Below the pieces are notes generated by a model. That model searched no databases, was not told the DNA's origin, and worked only from the letters and a program-made list of their open reading frames with translations. A program made the translations under genes and the position numbers. From Ahrensia sp. (GTDB lineage Bacteria; Pseudomonadota; Alphaproteobacteria; Rhizobiales; Rhizobiaceae), in contig PAKZ01000043.1 of assembly GCA_002706335.1 (NCBI GenBank), positions 62,001 through 126,000 on the forward strand: a stretch of 64,000 nt of DNA, written 5' to 3'. This document shows positions 35,188-44,791 of this stretch, piece by piece (the stretch's first letter is position 1; each line of letters starts with the position of its first letter).

Positions 35188-36096
35188 ATGATGATGTCGA
35201 AGTTACTGCAATCCCTGGCGCTGGGCGGTTGTCTGTTAATCGCCGCGAGCGGCGCTTCGGTCGCGGCGGAAAAGTTCAAGGCGGTCACCACATTCACCGT
35301 CATCGCGGACATGGCGCGCAATGTCGCGGGCGATGCGGCGGTGGTGGAATCGATCACAAAGCCGGGCGCGGAGATTCACGGCTACGAGCCGACACCGCGC
35401 GACATATTGCGCGCTCAGGACGCGGATCTTGTTCTGTGGAACGGTCTCAATCTCGAACGCTGGTTCGAGCAGTTCTTCCGCAACCTGCGCGACGTACCCG
35501 CGGTAACGCTCTCCGACGGCATCGAGCCGATTTCGATCGACGAGGGAGCATATCAAGGCAAACCCAATCCGCATGCCTGGATGGCCCTGCAGAGCGCACT
35601 GGTCTATGTCGACAACATCCGCGATGCGTTTTCCGAACATGATCCGGACAATGCCGAGGCTTATGCGGCCAATGCCGAGCGCTACAAGGCTGAAATTCGC
35701 GCTGCGATAGAACCGTTGAAGGCGATGATCGCCACCGTTCCGGAAGAAAAGCGCTGGCTGGTTAGTTGCGAGGGCGCGTTCAGCTATCTCGCCCGCGATT
35801 TCGGCCTGAAGGAACTCTATCTCTGGCCGATCAACGCCGACCAGACCGGTACGCCCCAGCAGGTTCGCAAGGTCATCGATGCAGTGAGGGAACACGACAT
35901 TCCGGTCGTTTTCTGCGAGAGCACGGTCAACAACGATCCGGCCAGGCAGATCGCTCGCGAGACGGGTGCCGAATATGGCGGCATGCTCTATGTCGATTCG
36001 CTGACCGAGGTCGACGGTCCGGTCCCGACCTATATCGACCTGCTGCGCGTCACGTCGGAAACGGTCGCGCGCAAACTCGCCTCCGCAGTCAACTGA
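35188..36096 (+). CDS. sitA: manganese/iron ABC transporter substrate-binding protein SitA
   Basis: 302 residues, periplasmic, with a signal peptide ending about SVAA (residue 27). It belongs to the cluster A-I metal-binding proteins; ligands are suggested by [10 protein letters not shown] (His), PNPHAWMAL (His), [12 protein letters not shown] (Glu) and MLYVDSLTE (Asp), the His-His-Glu-Asp set typical of Mn/Fe rather than Zn. Three consecutive ATGs at 35188-35196 are possible starts; GGAG lies 5-8 bases upstream. The longer open frame to 35017 has no ribosome site. Confidence 0.93.
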   Translation: MMMSKLLQSLALGGCLLIAASGASVAAEKFKAVTTFTVIADMARNVAGDAAVVESITKPGAEIHGYEPTPRDILRAQDADLVLWNGLNLERWFEQFFRNLRDVPAVTLSDGIEPISIDEGAYQGKPNPHAWMALQSALVYVDNIRDAFSEHDPDNAEAYAANAERYKAEIRAAIEPLKAMIATVPEEKRWLVSCEGAFSYLARDFGLKELYLWPINADQTGTPQQVRKVIDAVREHDIPVVFCESTVNNDPARQIARETGAEYGGMLYVDSLTEVDGPVPTYIDLLRVTSETVARKLASAVN

Positions 36097-37010
36097 TGCT
36101 GCGCGAAGACCAGTCCGCTCAAGCCGCGCCCGCGGATATCGGTTCCGGCATATCCGTCCGCGACATCACCGTGACCTACCGCAACGGTCATACCGCGCTG
36201 CATGAAGCATCCTTCGATATCCCGACCGGCACGATTGCCGCCCTTGTCGGCGTCAACGGATCGGGCAAGTCCACCCTGTTCAAGGCCATAATGGGCTTCC
36301 TGCCGACCGGTGCGGGCGAGATCAGCGTCCTCGGCCAGACCGTTCGGGACGCGCTGCGAAAAAATCTTGTCGCCTATGTGCCGCAGTCCGAGGAGGTCGA
36401 CTGGAGCTTTCCGGTCCTCGTCGAGGACGTGGTGATGATGGGCCGTTACGGGCGCATGAATTTCCTGCGCATCCCCACCGGCAAGGACCGCGAGGCCGTC
36501 TCGGAAGCGCTCAAGCGCGTCGGCATGTCCGATTTCCGCCATCGCCAGATCGGCGAATTGTCGGGCGGTCAGAAGAAGCGTGTATTCCTCGCCCGGGCGC
36601 TCGCCCAGGAAGGCCGGGTGATCCTGCTCGATGAACCCTTCACCGGCGTCGACGTTAAGACCGAGGAGGCGATCATCGCGCTTCTGCGCGATCTGCGTGA
36701 CGAGGGCCGCGTCATGCTGGTCTCGACGCACAATCTCGGTTCCGTGCCGGAGTTCTGCGACCGCACGGTGCTGATCAAGGGCACGGTTCTCGCCTATGGC
36801 CCGACCCAGACCACCTTCACCGCCGACAATCTCGAACGCGCCTTTGGCGGCGTCCTTCGCCATTTCGTGCTCGGCGGTCATGCGCTGCACGACGATGACG
36901 ACCGGCGCGAGGTCAAGATCCTGACCGACGACGAGCGCCCGCTCGTCATGTATGACGAGAAGACCCAGCGCTCCTGGCCGGCGCAGGGCGCGTCCGCGGA
37001 AGAGGACTGA
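36096..37010 (+). CDS. sitB: manganese/iron ABC transporter ATP-binding protein SitB
   Basis: 304-residue ATPase. Walker A is GVNGSGKST, the signature is LSGGQKKRV and Walker B VILLDEP. The ATG at 36096 overlaps the sitA stop by one base, and the conserved domain begins shortly after; the upstream open frame lies inside sitA and is ignored. The last 50 residues are acidic and charged beyond the ABC domain, as in SitB proteins. Confidence 0.95.
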   Translation: MLREDQSAQAAPADIGSGISVRDITVTYRNGHTALHEASFDIPTGTIAALVGVNGSGKSTLFKAIMGFLPTGAGEISVLGQTVRDALRKNLVAYVPQSEEVDWSFPVLVEDVVMMGRYGRMNFLRIPTGKDREAVSEALKRVGMSDFRHRQIGELSGGQKKRVFLARALAQEGRVILLDEPFTGVDVKTEEAIIALLRDLRDEGRVMLVSTHNLGSVPEFCDRTVLIKGTVLAYGPTQTTFTADNLERAFGGVLRHFVLGGHALHDDDDRREVKILTDDERPLVMYDEKTQRSWPAQGASAEED

Positions 37011-37012
37011 CC

Positions 37013-37870
37013 GTGGCGACGCTGCTGGAACCCTTTGCCTATGGCTATATGACCAACGCCATGTGGGTCAGCGCGCTGGTCGGCGCCGTCTGCGCGTTCC
37101 TCTCCGCCTTCCTCATGCTCAAGGGCTGGTCGCTGATCGGCGATGCATTGAGCCATTCCATCGTGCCGGGCGTCGCCGGCGCCTACATGCTGGGCCTGCC
37201 CTTCGCGCTCGGCGCCTTCATCGCCGGCGGCCTCGCGGCGGGCTCCATGCTCTTCCTGACGGAGCGCTCGGGCCTCAAGGTCGATACGATCATCGGCCTG
37301 ATCTTCACCTCCTTCTTCGGCCTCGGCCTGTTCATGGTCTCCGTGTCGCCGACCTCGGTCGATATCAAGACCATCACGCTCGGCAACATTCTCGCGATCA
37401 CCCCGGAGGACACGCTGCAACTGGTGATCATCGGGGTCGTCTCGCTTGCCGTCCTGCTGCTCAAATGGAAGGACCTTATGGTCACCTTCTTCGACGAGAC
37501 GCACGCCCGCTCGATCGGCCTGCGCACCGGCGCACTGAAGGTCGTCTTCTTCACGTTGCTGGCGGCGTCCTGCGTTGCCGCGCTGCAGACCGTTGGCGCG
37601 TTCCTCGTCATCGCCATGGTCGTGACGCCCGGCGCGACGGCCTATCTCCTGACCGATCGCTTCCCCCGCCTTCTGGTGCTGAGCGTCGCCATCGGCGCGG
37701 TCACCAGCTTTTCGGGCGCATATCTGAGCTACTTCCTCGACGGCGCGACCGGCGGTGTCATCATCACCCTGCAGACGCTGATCTTCCTAGCCACCTTCCT
37801 CCTCGCCCCGAAACACGGAATGCTGGCGGCCCGCCGCCGAGCCGCCGAGGCGCTGGAGACCGGCCGATGA
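37013..37870 (+). CDS. sitC: manganese/iron ABC transporter permease SitC
   Basis: 285-residue inner-membrane permease of the ABC-3 type with about eight hydrophobic segments; LMLKGWSLIGDALSHSIVPGV is the family hallmark. It starts at a GTG two bases after the sitB stop and overlaps sitD by 4 bases. With SitD it forms the heterodimeric channel. Confidence 0.95.
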   Translation: MATLLEPFAYGYMTNAMWVSALVGAVCAFLSAFLMLKGWSLIGDALSHSIVPGVAGAYMLGLPFALGAFIAGGLAAGSMLFLTERSGLKVDTIIGLIFTSFFGLGLFMVSVSPTSVDIKTITLGNILAITPEDTLQLVIIGVVSLAVLLLKWKDLMVTFFDETHARSIGLRTGALKVVFFTLLAASCVAALQTVGAFLVIAMVVTPGATAYLLTDRFPRLLVLSVAIGAVTSFSGAYLSYFLDGATGGVIITLQTLIFLATFLLAPKHGMLAARRRAAEALETGR

Positions 37871-38703
37871 TCGAACAGGCGCTGATGCCTTTCCAGTTCG
37901 TCTTCATGCAGAACGCATTCTTCATCGCGCTGATCGTCGCGGTGCCGACGGCGCTGCTATCCTGCTATCTGGTTCTCAAGGGCTGGGCGCTGATGGGCGA
38001 TGCGATCAGCCATGCGGTGCTGCCCGGTATCGTTATCGCCTATATCGCCAACATCCCGCTCGTCATCGGCGCGTTCGCGGCCGGTATGATTTGCTCGCTC
38101 GGCGCGGGGTTCCTGCAGGAAAACAGCCGCGTCAAGCAGGACACCGTCCTCGGCATCGTCTATTCGGGCATGTTCGGCGTCGGCATGGTTCTCTACACCA
38201 AGATCAGGACCGACGTGCATCTCGATCACATTCTGTTCGGCAACATGTTGGGCGTCGGGGCGGGCGACCTCTGGACGGCCGGTGTCATTTCACTTGTCGT
38301 CTCCGCCGCGATCCTGCTGAAATGGCGCGATCTGCTTCTCCACTCCTTCGATCCGGCGCAGGCGAAGGCGTCCGGCCTGCCGGTGGCGCTGTTCCACTAC
38401 GGCCTGCTCGCGCTCCTGTCGCTGACTATCGTCGCCACCCTTAAGGCGGTTGGCCTGATCCTCGCCATCGGGCTTCTGATCGCGCCCGGCGCGATCGCGT
38501 TCCTCGTCACCCGCTCCTTCGGGCGCATGCTCGGGGTCGCCGTCGCGGTGACGATTCTGGCGACGACCGGCGGCGTCTATGCCAGTTTCTGGCTGGATAG
38601 CGCGCCGGCGCCGACTATCATCCTGATCCTGACGGCGGTTTTCATCGTCGCCTTCTCAGCGAAGATGCTGCGTGTCCGCGCGGCGACCGGCCGGGCCGCA
38701 TGA
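37867..38703 (+). CDS. sitD: manganese/iron ABC transporter permease SitD
   Basis: 278-residue ABC-3 permease paralogous to SitC (LVLKGWALMGDAISHAVLPGI). The ATG overlaps the sitC stop (ATGA). It has about eight membrane segments and ends in a short basic tail. Last gene of the sit operon; the next gene has its own strong ribosome site 80 bases on and is unrelated. Confidence 0.95.
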   Translation: MIEQALMPFQFVFMQNAFFIALIVAVPTALLSCYLVLKGWALMGDAISHAVLPGIVIAYIANIPLVIGAFAAGMICSLGAGFLQENSRVKQDTVLGIVYSGMFGVGMVLYTKIRTDVHLDHILFGNMLGVGAGDLWTAGVISLVVSAAILLKWRDLLLHSFDPAQAKASGLPVALFHYGLLALLSLTIVATLKAVGLILAIGLLIAPGAIAFLVTRSFGRMLGVAVAVTILATTGGVYASFWLDSAPAPTIILILTAVFIVAFSAKMLRVRAATGRAA

Positions 38704-38782
38704 CAAGCTCAATCGCTCTGCCGCATTGCCTCACGACGCCGGAAAACGCATAACGCTATTCGCCGGTCGACAGGAGGAAACA

Positions 38783-39205
38783 ATGGGCAGCGAAATCGAA
38801 TGCTATCGCGGCGTTGTTCATCCATGGCTTTGCGATTCCATGGGCCACATGACGACGCGCCACTATACGGCGATGTTCGATGACGCATCCTATCATCTGT
38901 TTGCCGCGCTCGGTTTCACGCCGGATCATCTCGCCGCCGGCATCGGCCTTGCCGATGTCAAGATGACCACTTCTTTCCTTGCCGAACTCAATGCCGGCGC
39001 GCTCGTCATCGTCCATGGCGGCGTCGTCCGCGTCGGCACCAAGTCGATGACCGCGCATTACCGCATGAGCAATCTGCATACCGGCGAGACTGCCGCCGAG
39101 CTTGAGTCGGTCACCGCGCAATTCGACCTGAAGGCGCGCAAGGCCGTTCCGCTTCTGCCGGAGATCAGGGCCAATGCGGAACGTCGGCTGGCCGGGGCCG
39201 GGTAA
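38783..39205 (+). CDS. acyl-CoA thioesterase-like hotdog-fold protein
   Basis: 140 residues. VVHPWLCDSMGHMTTRHYTAMFDDAS matches the 4-hydroxybenzoyl-CoA thioesterase-type hotdog motif (usually D-x-x-G-H-x-N), with Asp, Gly and His present and Asn replaced by Thr. It should hydrolyse an acyl- or aryl-CoA thioester; the substrate is unknown. AGGAGG 5 bases before the ATG at 38783 sets the start although the frame opens at 38672. The next gene is 20 bases away. Confidence 0.85.
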   Translation: MGSEIECYRGVVHPWLCDSMGHMTTRHYTAMFDDASYHLFAALGFTPDHLAAGIGLADVKMTTSFLAELNAGALVIVHGGVVRVGTKSMTAHYRMSNLHTGETAAELESVTAQFDLKARKAVPLLPEIRANAERRLAGAG

Positions 39206-39225
39206 TTTCGGTGCGAGAGGATATG

Positions 39226-39861
39226 ATGGCTTCCAAGACTGTCGATATCACCGAACTTGCCGACCTGCTGACCGCCCGGTCGAACGGCAGCCGCCTTGTG
39301 GCGGCCGTCGCCGGGGCGCCGGGCTCCGGCAAGTCGACGCTTGCCGAAACGCTGGTCGCGGAAATCGAAACGCGCCGTCCCGGCATTGCCGCCATATTGC
39401 CGATGGACGGCTATCACTATGACGATGTTCTGCTCGATGAAATGGGCCGCCGGGCCCGCAAGGGCGCGCCCGACACATTCGATGTCGGCGGATACCGCCA
39501 CATGCTGCAACGGCTGCGCGCCGACAATGAGGCGACGGTTGCGGTGCCGGTCTTCGACCGGGCGATCGAGATCGCCCGCGCCGGCTCGCGATTGATTTCC
39601 CGAGAGGCAAGGATCATCGTGACCGAGGGCAATTATCTGCTGTTGCGCGAACCGCCCTGGTCCGAACTCCGGTCCCTTTTCGACGTCACCGTCTTCATCG
39701 ATGTTCCCGAGGAGGTGCTGCGCGAGCGCCTTGCCGCACGCTGGAATGGATACGGCATGAATGCGGAGGCGATCCGCGCCAAGCTCGAGGAAAACGACCT
39801 GCCGAACGGACGCCGCGTCATCGCTGAAAGCATCGAGCCGGATTTCCGCGTCAAGGCGTGA
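39226..39861 (+). CDS. P-loop nucleoside/sugar kinase family protein (FrcK/PanK/uridine kinase-like)
   Basis: 211 residues with Walker A GAPGSGKST and the substrate-binding DGYHYDDVLL. EGNYLLL corresponds to the lid-side acidic motif. It belongs to the phosphoribulokinase/uridine kinase group; close relatives in rhizobia include FrcK of the fructose operon. AGAGG at 39216-39220 favours the ATG at 39226 over the ATG at 39223 and the GTG at 39211. The phosphorylated substrate is unknown. Confidence 0.85.
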   Translation: MASKTVDITELADLLTARSNGSRLVAAVAGAPGSGKSTLAETLVAEIETRRPGIAAILPMDGYHYDDVLLDEMGRRARKGAPDTFDVGGYRHMLQRLRADNEATVAVPVFDRAIEIARAGSRLISREARIIVTEGNYLLLREPPWSELRSLFDVTVFIDVPEEVLRERLAARWNGYGMNAEAIRAKLEENDLPNGRRVIAESIEPDFRVKA

Positions 39862-39953
39862 CATTACGTCCCCAACGTTGAATATGGCTGGAAATTGTCG
39901 CCTTCGGCGAGCACGATCCGCGCAGATGATTGTTGCTGCCCGGCGGAGGGAAG

Positions 39954-40652
39954 ATGGACGACGCGCTATTCGAATTTCTCAGATCGGTCGACACGCCAAC
40001 CGTCTGCAATGCCATCGAAACGGCGCAGGGAAAGCGCGGATTTTCCGCCTTCACGCGCCGGCCTGTGATCGTCGCGGACCCGGATGCCAGGCCGATCGTC
40101 GGTTTTGCCAGCACCGGAAAGGTTGCCAGCAAATTTCCGTCCCCGGAAACGCCGGAATCGGTGCGCGAACGACGGCTCGGCTACTATCGGCACATGGCGA
40201 CTTCGCCGAAACCCGCCATCGCTGTCATCGAGGATATCGACTATCCCGAGTGTCTCGGGGCCTTCTGGGGCGAGGTCAATGCCACGGTGCATAAAGGACT
40301 GGGGCTGAGCGGCGCGATCACCAACGGCCTCGTGCGCGATCTCGGCTCCCTTCCGGCCGATTTCCCGATCCTTGCCGGCTCGGTCGGTCCCAGCCGCGCC
40401 TTCGTTCATGTCACGGGATTCGGTATGCCGGTCGAGATCTTCGGCATGCCGGTGAAACAGGGCGACCTGATCCATGCCGACCAGCATGGCGCCTTAGTCA
40501 TCCCACCCGACGTGGTAAGCGTTCTCCGCGAAGCCGTTCGCACGGTTCTGGAGGCGGAAAAGGTCGTTCTGGAAACCGCGCGCAAGCCTGATTTCGACAT
40601 CGACATGCTCGTGGATGTCTGGACCCGTTTCGAGGATACGCGCAACGGCTGA
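39954..40652 (+). CDS. RraA/HMG-aldolase family protein
   Basis: 232 residues of the RraA-like fold, which includes 4-hydroxy-4-methyl-2-oxoglutarate/oxaloacetate lyases and RNase E regulators. The active segment is GAITNGLVRDLGSL, with the Arg and Asp of the metal and substrate site; Asn stands where many members have Asp before the Gly. GGAGGGAAG directly before the ATG at 39954 sets the start over the upstream open frame. It is possibly a C-C lyase, but the substrate is unknown. Confidence 0.85.
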   Translation: MDDALFEFLRSVDTPTVCNAIETAQGKRGFSAFTRRPVIVADPDARPIVGFASTGKVASKFPSPETPESVRERRLGYYRHMATSPKPAIAVIEDIDYPECLGAFWGEVNATVHKGLGLSGAITNGLVRDLGSLPADFPILAGSVGPSRAFVHVTGFGMPVEIFGMPVKQGDLIHADQHGALVIPPDVVSVLREAVRTVLEAEKVVLETARKPDFDIDMLVDVWTRFEDTRNG

Positions 40653-40795
40653 CGCCGGAAAATTGTGTCGTCTTCGGTGGCGCGAGGAACATAGCGTTCG
40701 ACGCAATCGGGGGAATGCGCCCTCAGGCATCTTCACAGGGACGTCTGTCTCGTTGCACATTCGCAGGGAGATTCCCCAACGGAGGGCGGGTGCCC

Positions 40796-41923
40796 ATGAC
40801 GCGATTTGCCGGCGAGCGGAAATTGAAAAGTTCATCAGCGCTTCGCGCCATCGGATTGCTCGCCTTGTTGTCGGCGGGCCCGGCGGCTGCGCAGGAAAGC
40901 GCATCTGCTGCTGGCGAGGATGCAGCTGCCCCGGTTGCAGATCTGGCCCCTACCGGCCAGAATGAATGCGTGCGCGGTGCGAGCTGCCTCGTCGACGTAA
41001 CGATCGAAAACCGCGGCGAGGCGTCCTTCGACGGAGCGGCCGGTATCCGTGGTTCCTTCGATCCGGCCGTGAAAGTGGAATCGGCGCGCGCCGACAACCG
41101 CAGCCTGAAATGCAGGGTCACGGACGATAACGTCTACGAATGCGCCGGTTCCGCGCTGAAGGTAAAGCCGGGCGAGGCCTCATATATACAGGTCGTCGTC
41201 GATATCCCTTCCGACTTTGCTGCCAAGGAAATCGCCCACTCCCAGGAAATACTCTGGTCCGAAGCGACGACCGGTGACGGCAATGCGGAAAACGACATGC
41301 AAGTTTCGACAATCGCCGTCATCGACCCGGCCATGTTGCCCGCTGTCGACCTGGCGCTCGCGGCGGATGAGGAGCAGAAGAACTGCGTTGCTGGCGCCGA
41401 GTGCAGCCTCGTCTTCAATGTGACCAATAACGGCCCGGCGGATTTCGACGGCACGATCGAGGTCGAGGCGGTTGCCGACCAGGCGCTGGTCGAGTTCACG
41501 GGCGCGTCGCCCTCCGACTGGGCCTGTCTCGGAGCCGGAAGCCGTTTCGTCTGCACATGGAAGAGAGCGGGTATCGAAGCGGAGGTGACGAAACTGCTGA
41601 CGCTGAACCTGATGACGGGTTCCATGGCGCTGGGCGATCTCGAAACCTGCGCCGAGGTCAGCAGGAATACGCCGGGCCACGTCGCCGACATTCAGCGGGC
41701 GCTCAACGAGGCGGGTTTCGATGCCGGGCCGGTCGACGGCGTCGCCGGGCGTCGCACCCGCGCCGCGATCAGCGCCTATCAGGAGGCGAACGGACTTGCC
41801 GTCACAGGCGAGATCGGCACCGCGCTGCTGCGGCAACTGCTGGGCATCGCCAAGCTCGAAGACATGGACCCGGACAACGACCGCACCTGCTTAACCGTCG
41901 ATATCGTTGCGCCAGCAGAATAA
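40796..41923 (+). CDS. secreted protein with two cysteine-paired Ig-like domains and a peptidoglycan-binding domain
   Basis: 375 residues. A basic N-terminus and hydrophobic core ending GPAAAQ give a signal peptide. There follow two similar domains (residues about 55-165 and 185-290), each starting with a C-x5-C pair (ECVRGASCLVDV and NCVAGAECSLVF) and closing with another Cys pair; these resemble DUF11/CARDB-type beta sandwiches. A PG_binding_1 domain follows (VADIQRALNEAGFDAGPVDGVAGRRT). It probably sits at the cell wall, with an unknown role. GGAGGG is 9 bases before the ATG. Confidence 0.8.
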   Translation: MTRFAGERKLKSSSALRAIGLLALLSAGPAAAQESASAAGEDAAAPVADLAPTGQNECVRGASCLVDVTIENRGEASFDGAAGIRGSFDPAVKVESARADNRSLKCRVTDDNVYECAGSALKVKPGEASYIQVVVDIPSDFAAKEIAHSQEILWSEATTGDGNAENDMQVSTIAVIDPAMLPAVDLALAADEEQKNCVAGAECSLVFNVTNNGPADFDGTIEVEAVADQALVEFTGASPSDWACLGAGSRFVCTWKRAGIEAEVTKLLTLNLMTGSMALGDLETCAEVSRNTPGHVADIQRALNEAGFDAGPVDGVAGRRTRAAISAYQEANGLAVTGEIGTALLRQLLGIAKLEDMDPDNDRTCLTVDIVAPAE

Positions 41924-42015
41924 GCGCGTCCTGTCACCGAATTGGCTCGGGGCTTTCCTCGGGCATTTGAACGTGCCACTCCCGTGCGCGGAATAGCGAT
42001 GGGAGTGACTTTGCA

Positions 42016-42921
42016 ATGAGTATTACATTCGACGGGCAGGTGGCGATCGTCACAGGCGCTGGAAACGGATTGGGCCGTTCTCATGCGCTTGCGCTCGCCA
42101 AACGCGACGCGAAACTGGTGATCAACGATCCGGCTCGCAATGCCGACGGCAAGAGCGCCGCAGAAGACGTCGCCGCCCTGATCATTGCGGAAGGCGGCGA
42201 GGCGATCGCCAACACCGACAGCGTCGCGGATTTTTCTGCCATGGAGGCCATGGCGGCAAAGGCCCTGTCGAAATGGGGCCGTATCGACGTGCTGGTCAAC
42301 AATGCCGGCCAGCTGCGCGACAAGAGCTTCGCCAATATGGACATGGCCGATTTCCGCACCGTGGTCGACGTGCACCTGATGGGCAGTACCTATTGCACCA
42401 AGGCTGTCTGGGCGGCGATGCGCGAACAACGCTACGGGCGCATCGCCATGACGACATCGGCGTCGGGCCTCTATGGCAGCTTCGGTCAGGCCAATTACAG
42501 CGCCGCGAAGATGGGGCTGGTCGGCCTGATGAACACGTTGCATCTCGAAGGCGCGAAATACGATATCCGGGTCAACTGCCTCGCCCCGATCGCCTCGACT
42601 GCGATGACCGAGCAGATCCTCGACGAATCGCAACGTGTGGCGATGACCACCGAAAGTGTCTCCGCTGCGCTGGTCTATCTGGTGAGCGGGGAGGCGCCTT
42701 TTCGCACCGTCCTTTGCGCCGGCGCGGGCAGCTACGCCGCCACGAGGATCTATGAGACGGAAGGCATTTTCCTCGAGCCTCAAGACCAGACGCCGGAAAA
42801 TGTAGCGGCCGGAATCGAAGCCATCCTCGATCCGGAAGGGCAAAAGGGTCTGGCCGATGGCGGAGAGCAGGCGAGGAAATTTGCCGGAAAATTCCTCGCC
42901 GGCACACCGTCAGCCAGTTGA
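42016..42921 (+). CDS. short-chain dehydrogenase/reductase, MFE-2-like
   Basis: 301 residues. The NAD(P) motif TGAGNGLG (14-21), NNAG and the catalytic YSAAK are present, followed by a long C-terminal part. Sequence such as VINDPARNADGKSAAEDV is typical of the hydroxyacyl-CoA dehydrogenase domain of multifunctional enzyme type 2, so a 3-hydroxyacyl-CoA substrate is likely. It is convergent with the ThDP enzyme, 24 bases between stops. The 92 bases upstream show no definite promoter. Confidence 0.88.
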   Translation: MSITFDGQVAIVTGAGNGLGRSHALALAKRDAKLVINDPARNADGKSAAEDVAALIIAEGGEAIANTDSVADFSAMEAMAAKALSKWGRIDVLVNNAGQLRDKSFANMDMADFRTVVDVHLMGSTYCTKAVWAAMREQRYGRIAMTTSASGLYGSFGQANYSAAKMGLVGLMNTLHLEGAKYDIRVNCLAPIASTAMTEQILDESQRVAMTTESVSAALVYLVSGEAPFRTVLCAGAGSYAATRIYETEGIFLEPQDQTPENVAAGIEAILDPEGQKGLADGGEQARKFAGKFLAGTPSAS

Positions 42922-42945
42922 CTGAATGCCACGCGCTGCGCTGGC

Positions 42946-44577
42946 CTATCCCGGCATGGTCCGGAGGATGAAGGGCCAGGGATTGCCCTCGCTTCCCGGC
43001 TCGATCTGCACCTCGATAAGGCTGGGCGCGTTGTCGCCCAGCGCGCGTTGCAGTTCCGGACGCAGCCCCTCCGGCGAGCCGACACGCGCGCCGCGCATGC
43101 CGAACGATTCTGCAAGCTTGACGAAGTCCGGATTATGCAGGTCGGCGCCGATCACATGGCCGTTGAAGGCCGTGATCTGGTCTCGCCTGACATTGCCGTA
43201 GGAGCTGTTGTTGAAGACGATCACCGGCAGGGCGATGTTGTATTGCACCGCTGTCGCCATCTCCTGCACGGCGAACATGAAGCCGCCATCGCCGCAAATC
43301 GACACGACCGGGCGATCGGGACAGGCCACCTTCGCCCCGAGCGCCGTACCATAGCCGCTACCGAGCGTGCCCTGATAGCCCGAGGAGATATAGCTCCGCG
43401 GCCGATGGACGGGATAGCCGAACCATGAGGCGAAGCCGACCTGTGACAGATCGTCGACCAAAATGCCGTCTTCGCCCAGCAGGTCTCGCATGACATCAAG
43501 ATATCCGATCTGCGGCTGGACAGCAGCCTCCGCCTCGGCGCGCGCCTCGGCCTTCGCTGCGACGCTGCGCGCGGTACGGCCCGATCCGGAAATCGCGGTG
43601 CGTTCGGCCGCGGCGTTCAACTCCGCTGCGCCTTCCGCCGCATCCGCGAGGATGTTGACGTCGCAGGGATAGCGGCGGAACTCGGCCGGATCGATATCGA
43701 CGCGGATGGTCTTGAGCCCCTCCGGAGCGCCGCTCCAGCGCCACTCGAGGATTTCAAGCCGGGTGCCGAAGGCGATCACGAGGTCGGTCTCGGGCCAGAG
43801 CTTGTGGGCGGAAAACAGATTGTGGCCGAGATTGTCGGCCTCGCTGACAATGCCTCGGCCATTGCGCAGCGAGACAACCGGGGCCTCGAGGCGACGCGCC
43901 AGCTCGAGAATGCTCTCACCGGCCTCCACTGCGCCGCCGCCGACGAAGATCATCGGCGCGCGCGCATCGGCGATCAGCCGGATGGCGGCCTCGATCGCCT
44001 CGGAATCGATCGGCGGGTTTGGCAAGGGCGGCAGCGGATCGGCAAAGGCGACCTCGCCCTTCTCGGTGAACGTGTCCCAGAAGGTTTCGAGCACGGCGGG
44101 TCCGCACCGGCCGGATGTCATCTGCTGGAATGCTTCGGCGATGCGCTGTGGCGCTTCCGCCGGATACTCGATCCGCTCCGCCCATTTCGTGAAGCCGGCG
44201 ACTGTGCCCAGCTGGTCCGGCATCTCGTGGAGATGACCGCGCCCGCGTCCGAAAAAGGCGCGCGGCACCTGACCCGTCAGGGCAAGAACCGGCGCATTGA
44301 CGCCGAACGCGGTGAGCAGGGCGGCGGATGCGTTGAGAATGCCGGGGCCGGGCACCACCGAACATACGCCGGGCCGGCCGGTCGCGCGCGCATATCCCAT
44401 CGCCATATAGGCACAGGCCTGTTCGTGGCGCGCGCCGATGACGCGAATACGATCCTGTTTTTGATGGAGTGCGTCGAACAATCCGTAGGTCTGGGCTCCA
44501 GGCAGTCCGAAGACCGTATCCACCCCATGCCGCAATAGCTGCCCGACAATCGCTTCCCCACCCGTCATCGCGGACAT
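42946..44577 (-). CDS. thiamine diphosphate-dependent enzyme (acetolactate synthase-like)
   Basis: 543 residues with the three-domain ThDP fold. The catalytic Glu52 lies in GARHEQACAYMAMGYA, and the ThDP/Mg motif runs from SICGDGGFMF to NNSSYG. A Glu at 52 excludes glyoxylate carboligase, which has Val. It could be a decarboxylase or carboligase of a 2-oxo acid; the FAD-binding loops needed for acetolactate synthase cannot be judged here. GGGAGG 6 bases before the ATG fixes the start. It is on the same strand as the lyase and regulator genes but 214 bases beyond them. Confidence 0.85.
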   Translation of the reverse strand: MSAMTGGEAIVGQLLRHGVDTVFGLPGAQTYGLFDALHQKQDRIRVIGARHEQACAYMAMGYARATGRPGVCSVVPGPGILNASAALLTAFGVNAPVLALTGQVPRAFFGRGRGHLHEMPDQLGTVAGFTKWAERIEYPAEAPQRIAEAFQQMTSGRCGPAVLETFWDTFTEKGEVAFADPLPPLPNPPIDSEAIEAAIRLIADARAPMIFVGGGAVEAGESILELARRLEAPVVSLRNGRGIVSEADNLGHNLFSAHKLWPETDLVIAFGTRLEILEWRWSGAPEGLKTIRVDIDPAEFRRYPCDVNILADAAEGAAELNAAAERTAISGSGRTARSVAAKAEARAEAEAAVQPQIGYLDVMRDLLGEDGILVDDLSQVGFASWFGYPVHRPRSYISSGYQGTLGSGYGTALGAKVACPDRPVVSICGDGGFMFAVQEMATAVQYNIALPVIVFNNSSYGNVRRDQITAFNGHVIGADLHNPDFVKLAESFGMRGARVGSPEGLRPELQRALGDNAPSLIEVQIEPGSEGNPWPFILRTMPG

Positions 44578-44605
44578 GTCATGCCTCCCCTCTCTCGATA
44601 TTCAT

Positions 44606-44619
44606 GCATTCCGGTATGC
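44606..44619. promoter_or_regulatory. imperfect dyad upstream of the ThDP enzyme gene
   Basis: GCATTCCGGTATGC is an imperfect inverted repeat (GCAT/ATGC arms round CCGG) 29 bases before the ATG at 44577, read on the minus strand between TTGTCA and AATATC, which resemble promoter hexamers with a 17-base spacer. Weak evidence. Confidence 0.3.
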
Positions 44620-44791
44620 TGACAAAACCGATCCGGAAGGCATTCTGCGGCCCTCTATGCGGCGAGTCCGGAGGCTGCATCAAATGCAAACAAGGGCTCT
44701 GTCATTAGAAAAGCGTATGCGGGCAATGTTGCGGAAACGTGCTGTCACGGCGCGCGGGATGCGGGAACGTGTCGCCGAACCGTGGCTGCCG

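Noticed and set aside
42946-44577. Glyoxylate carboligase assignment for the ThDP enzyme
   Set aside because: The catalytic Glu52 is present, whereas glyoxylate carboligase has Val there; hydroxypyruvate isomerase and tartronate semialdehyde reductase genes are also absent.
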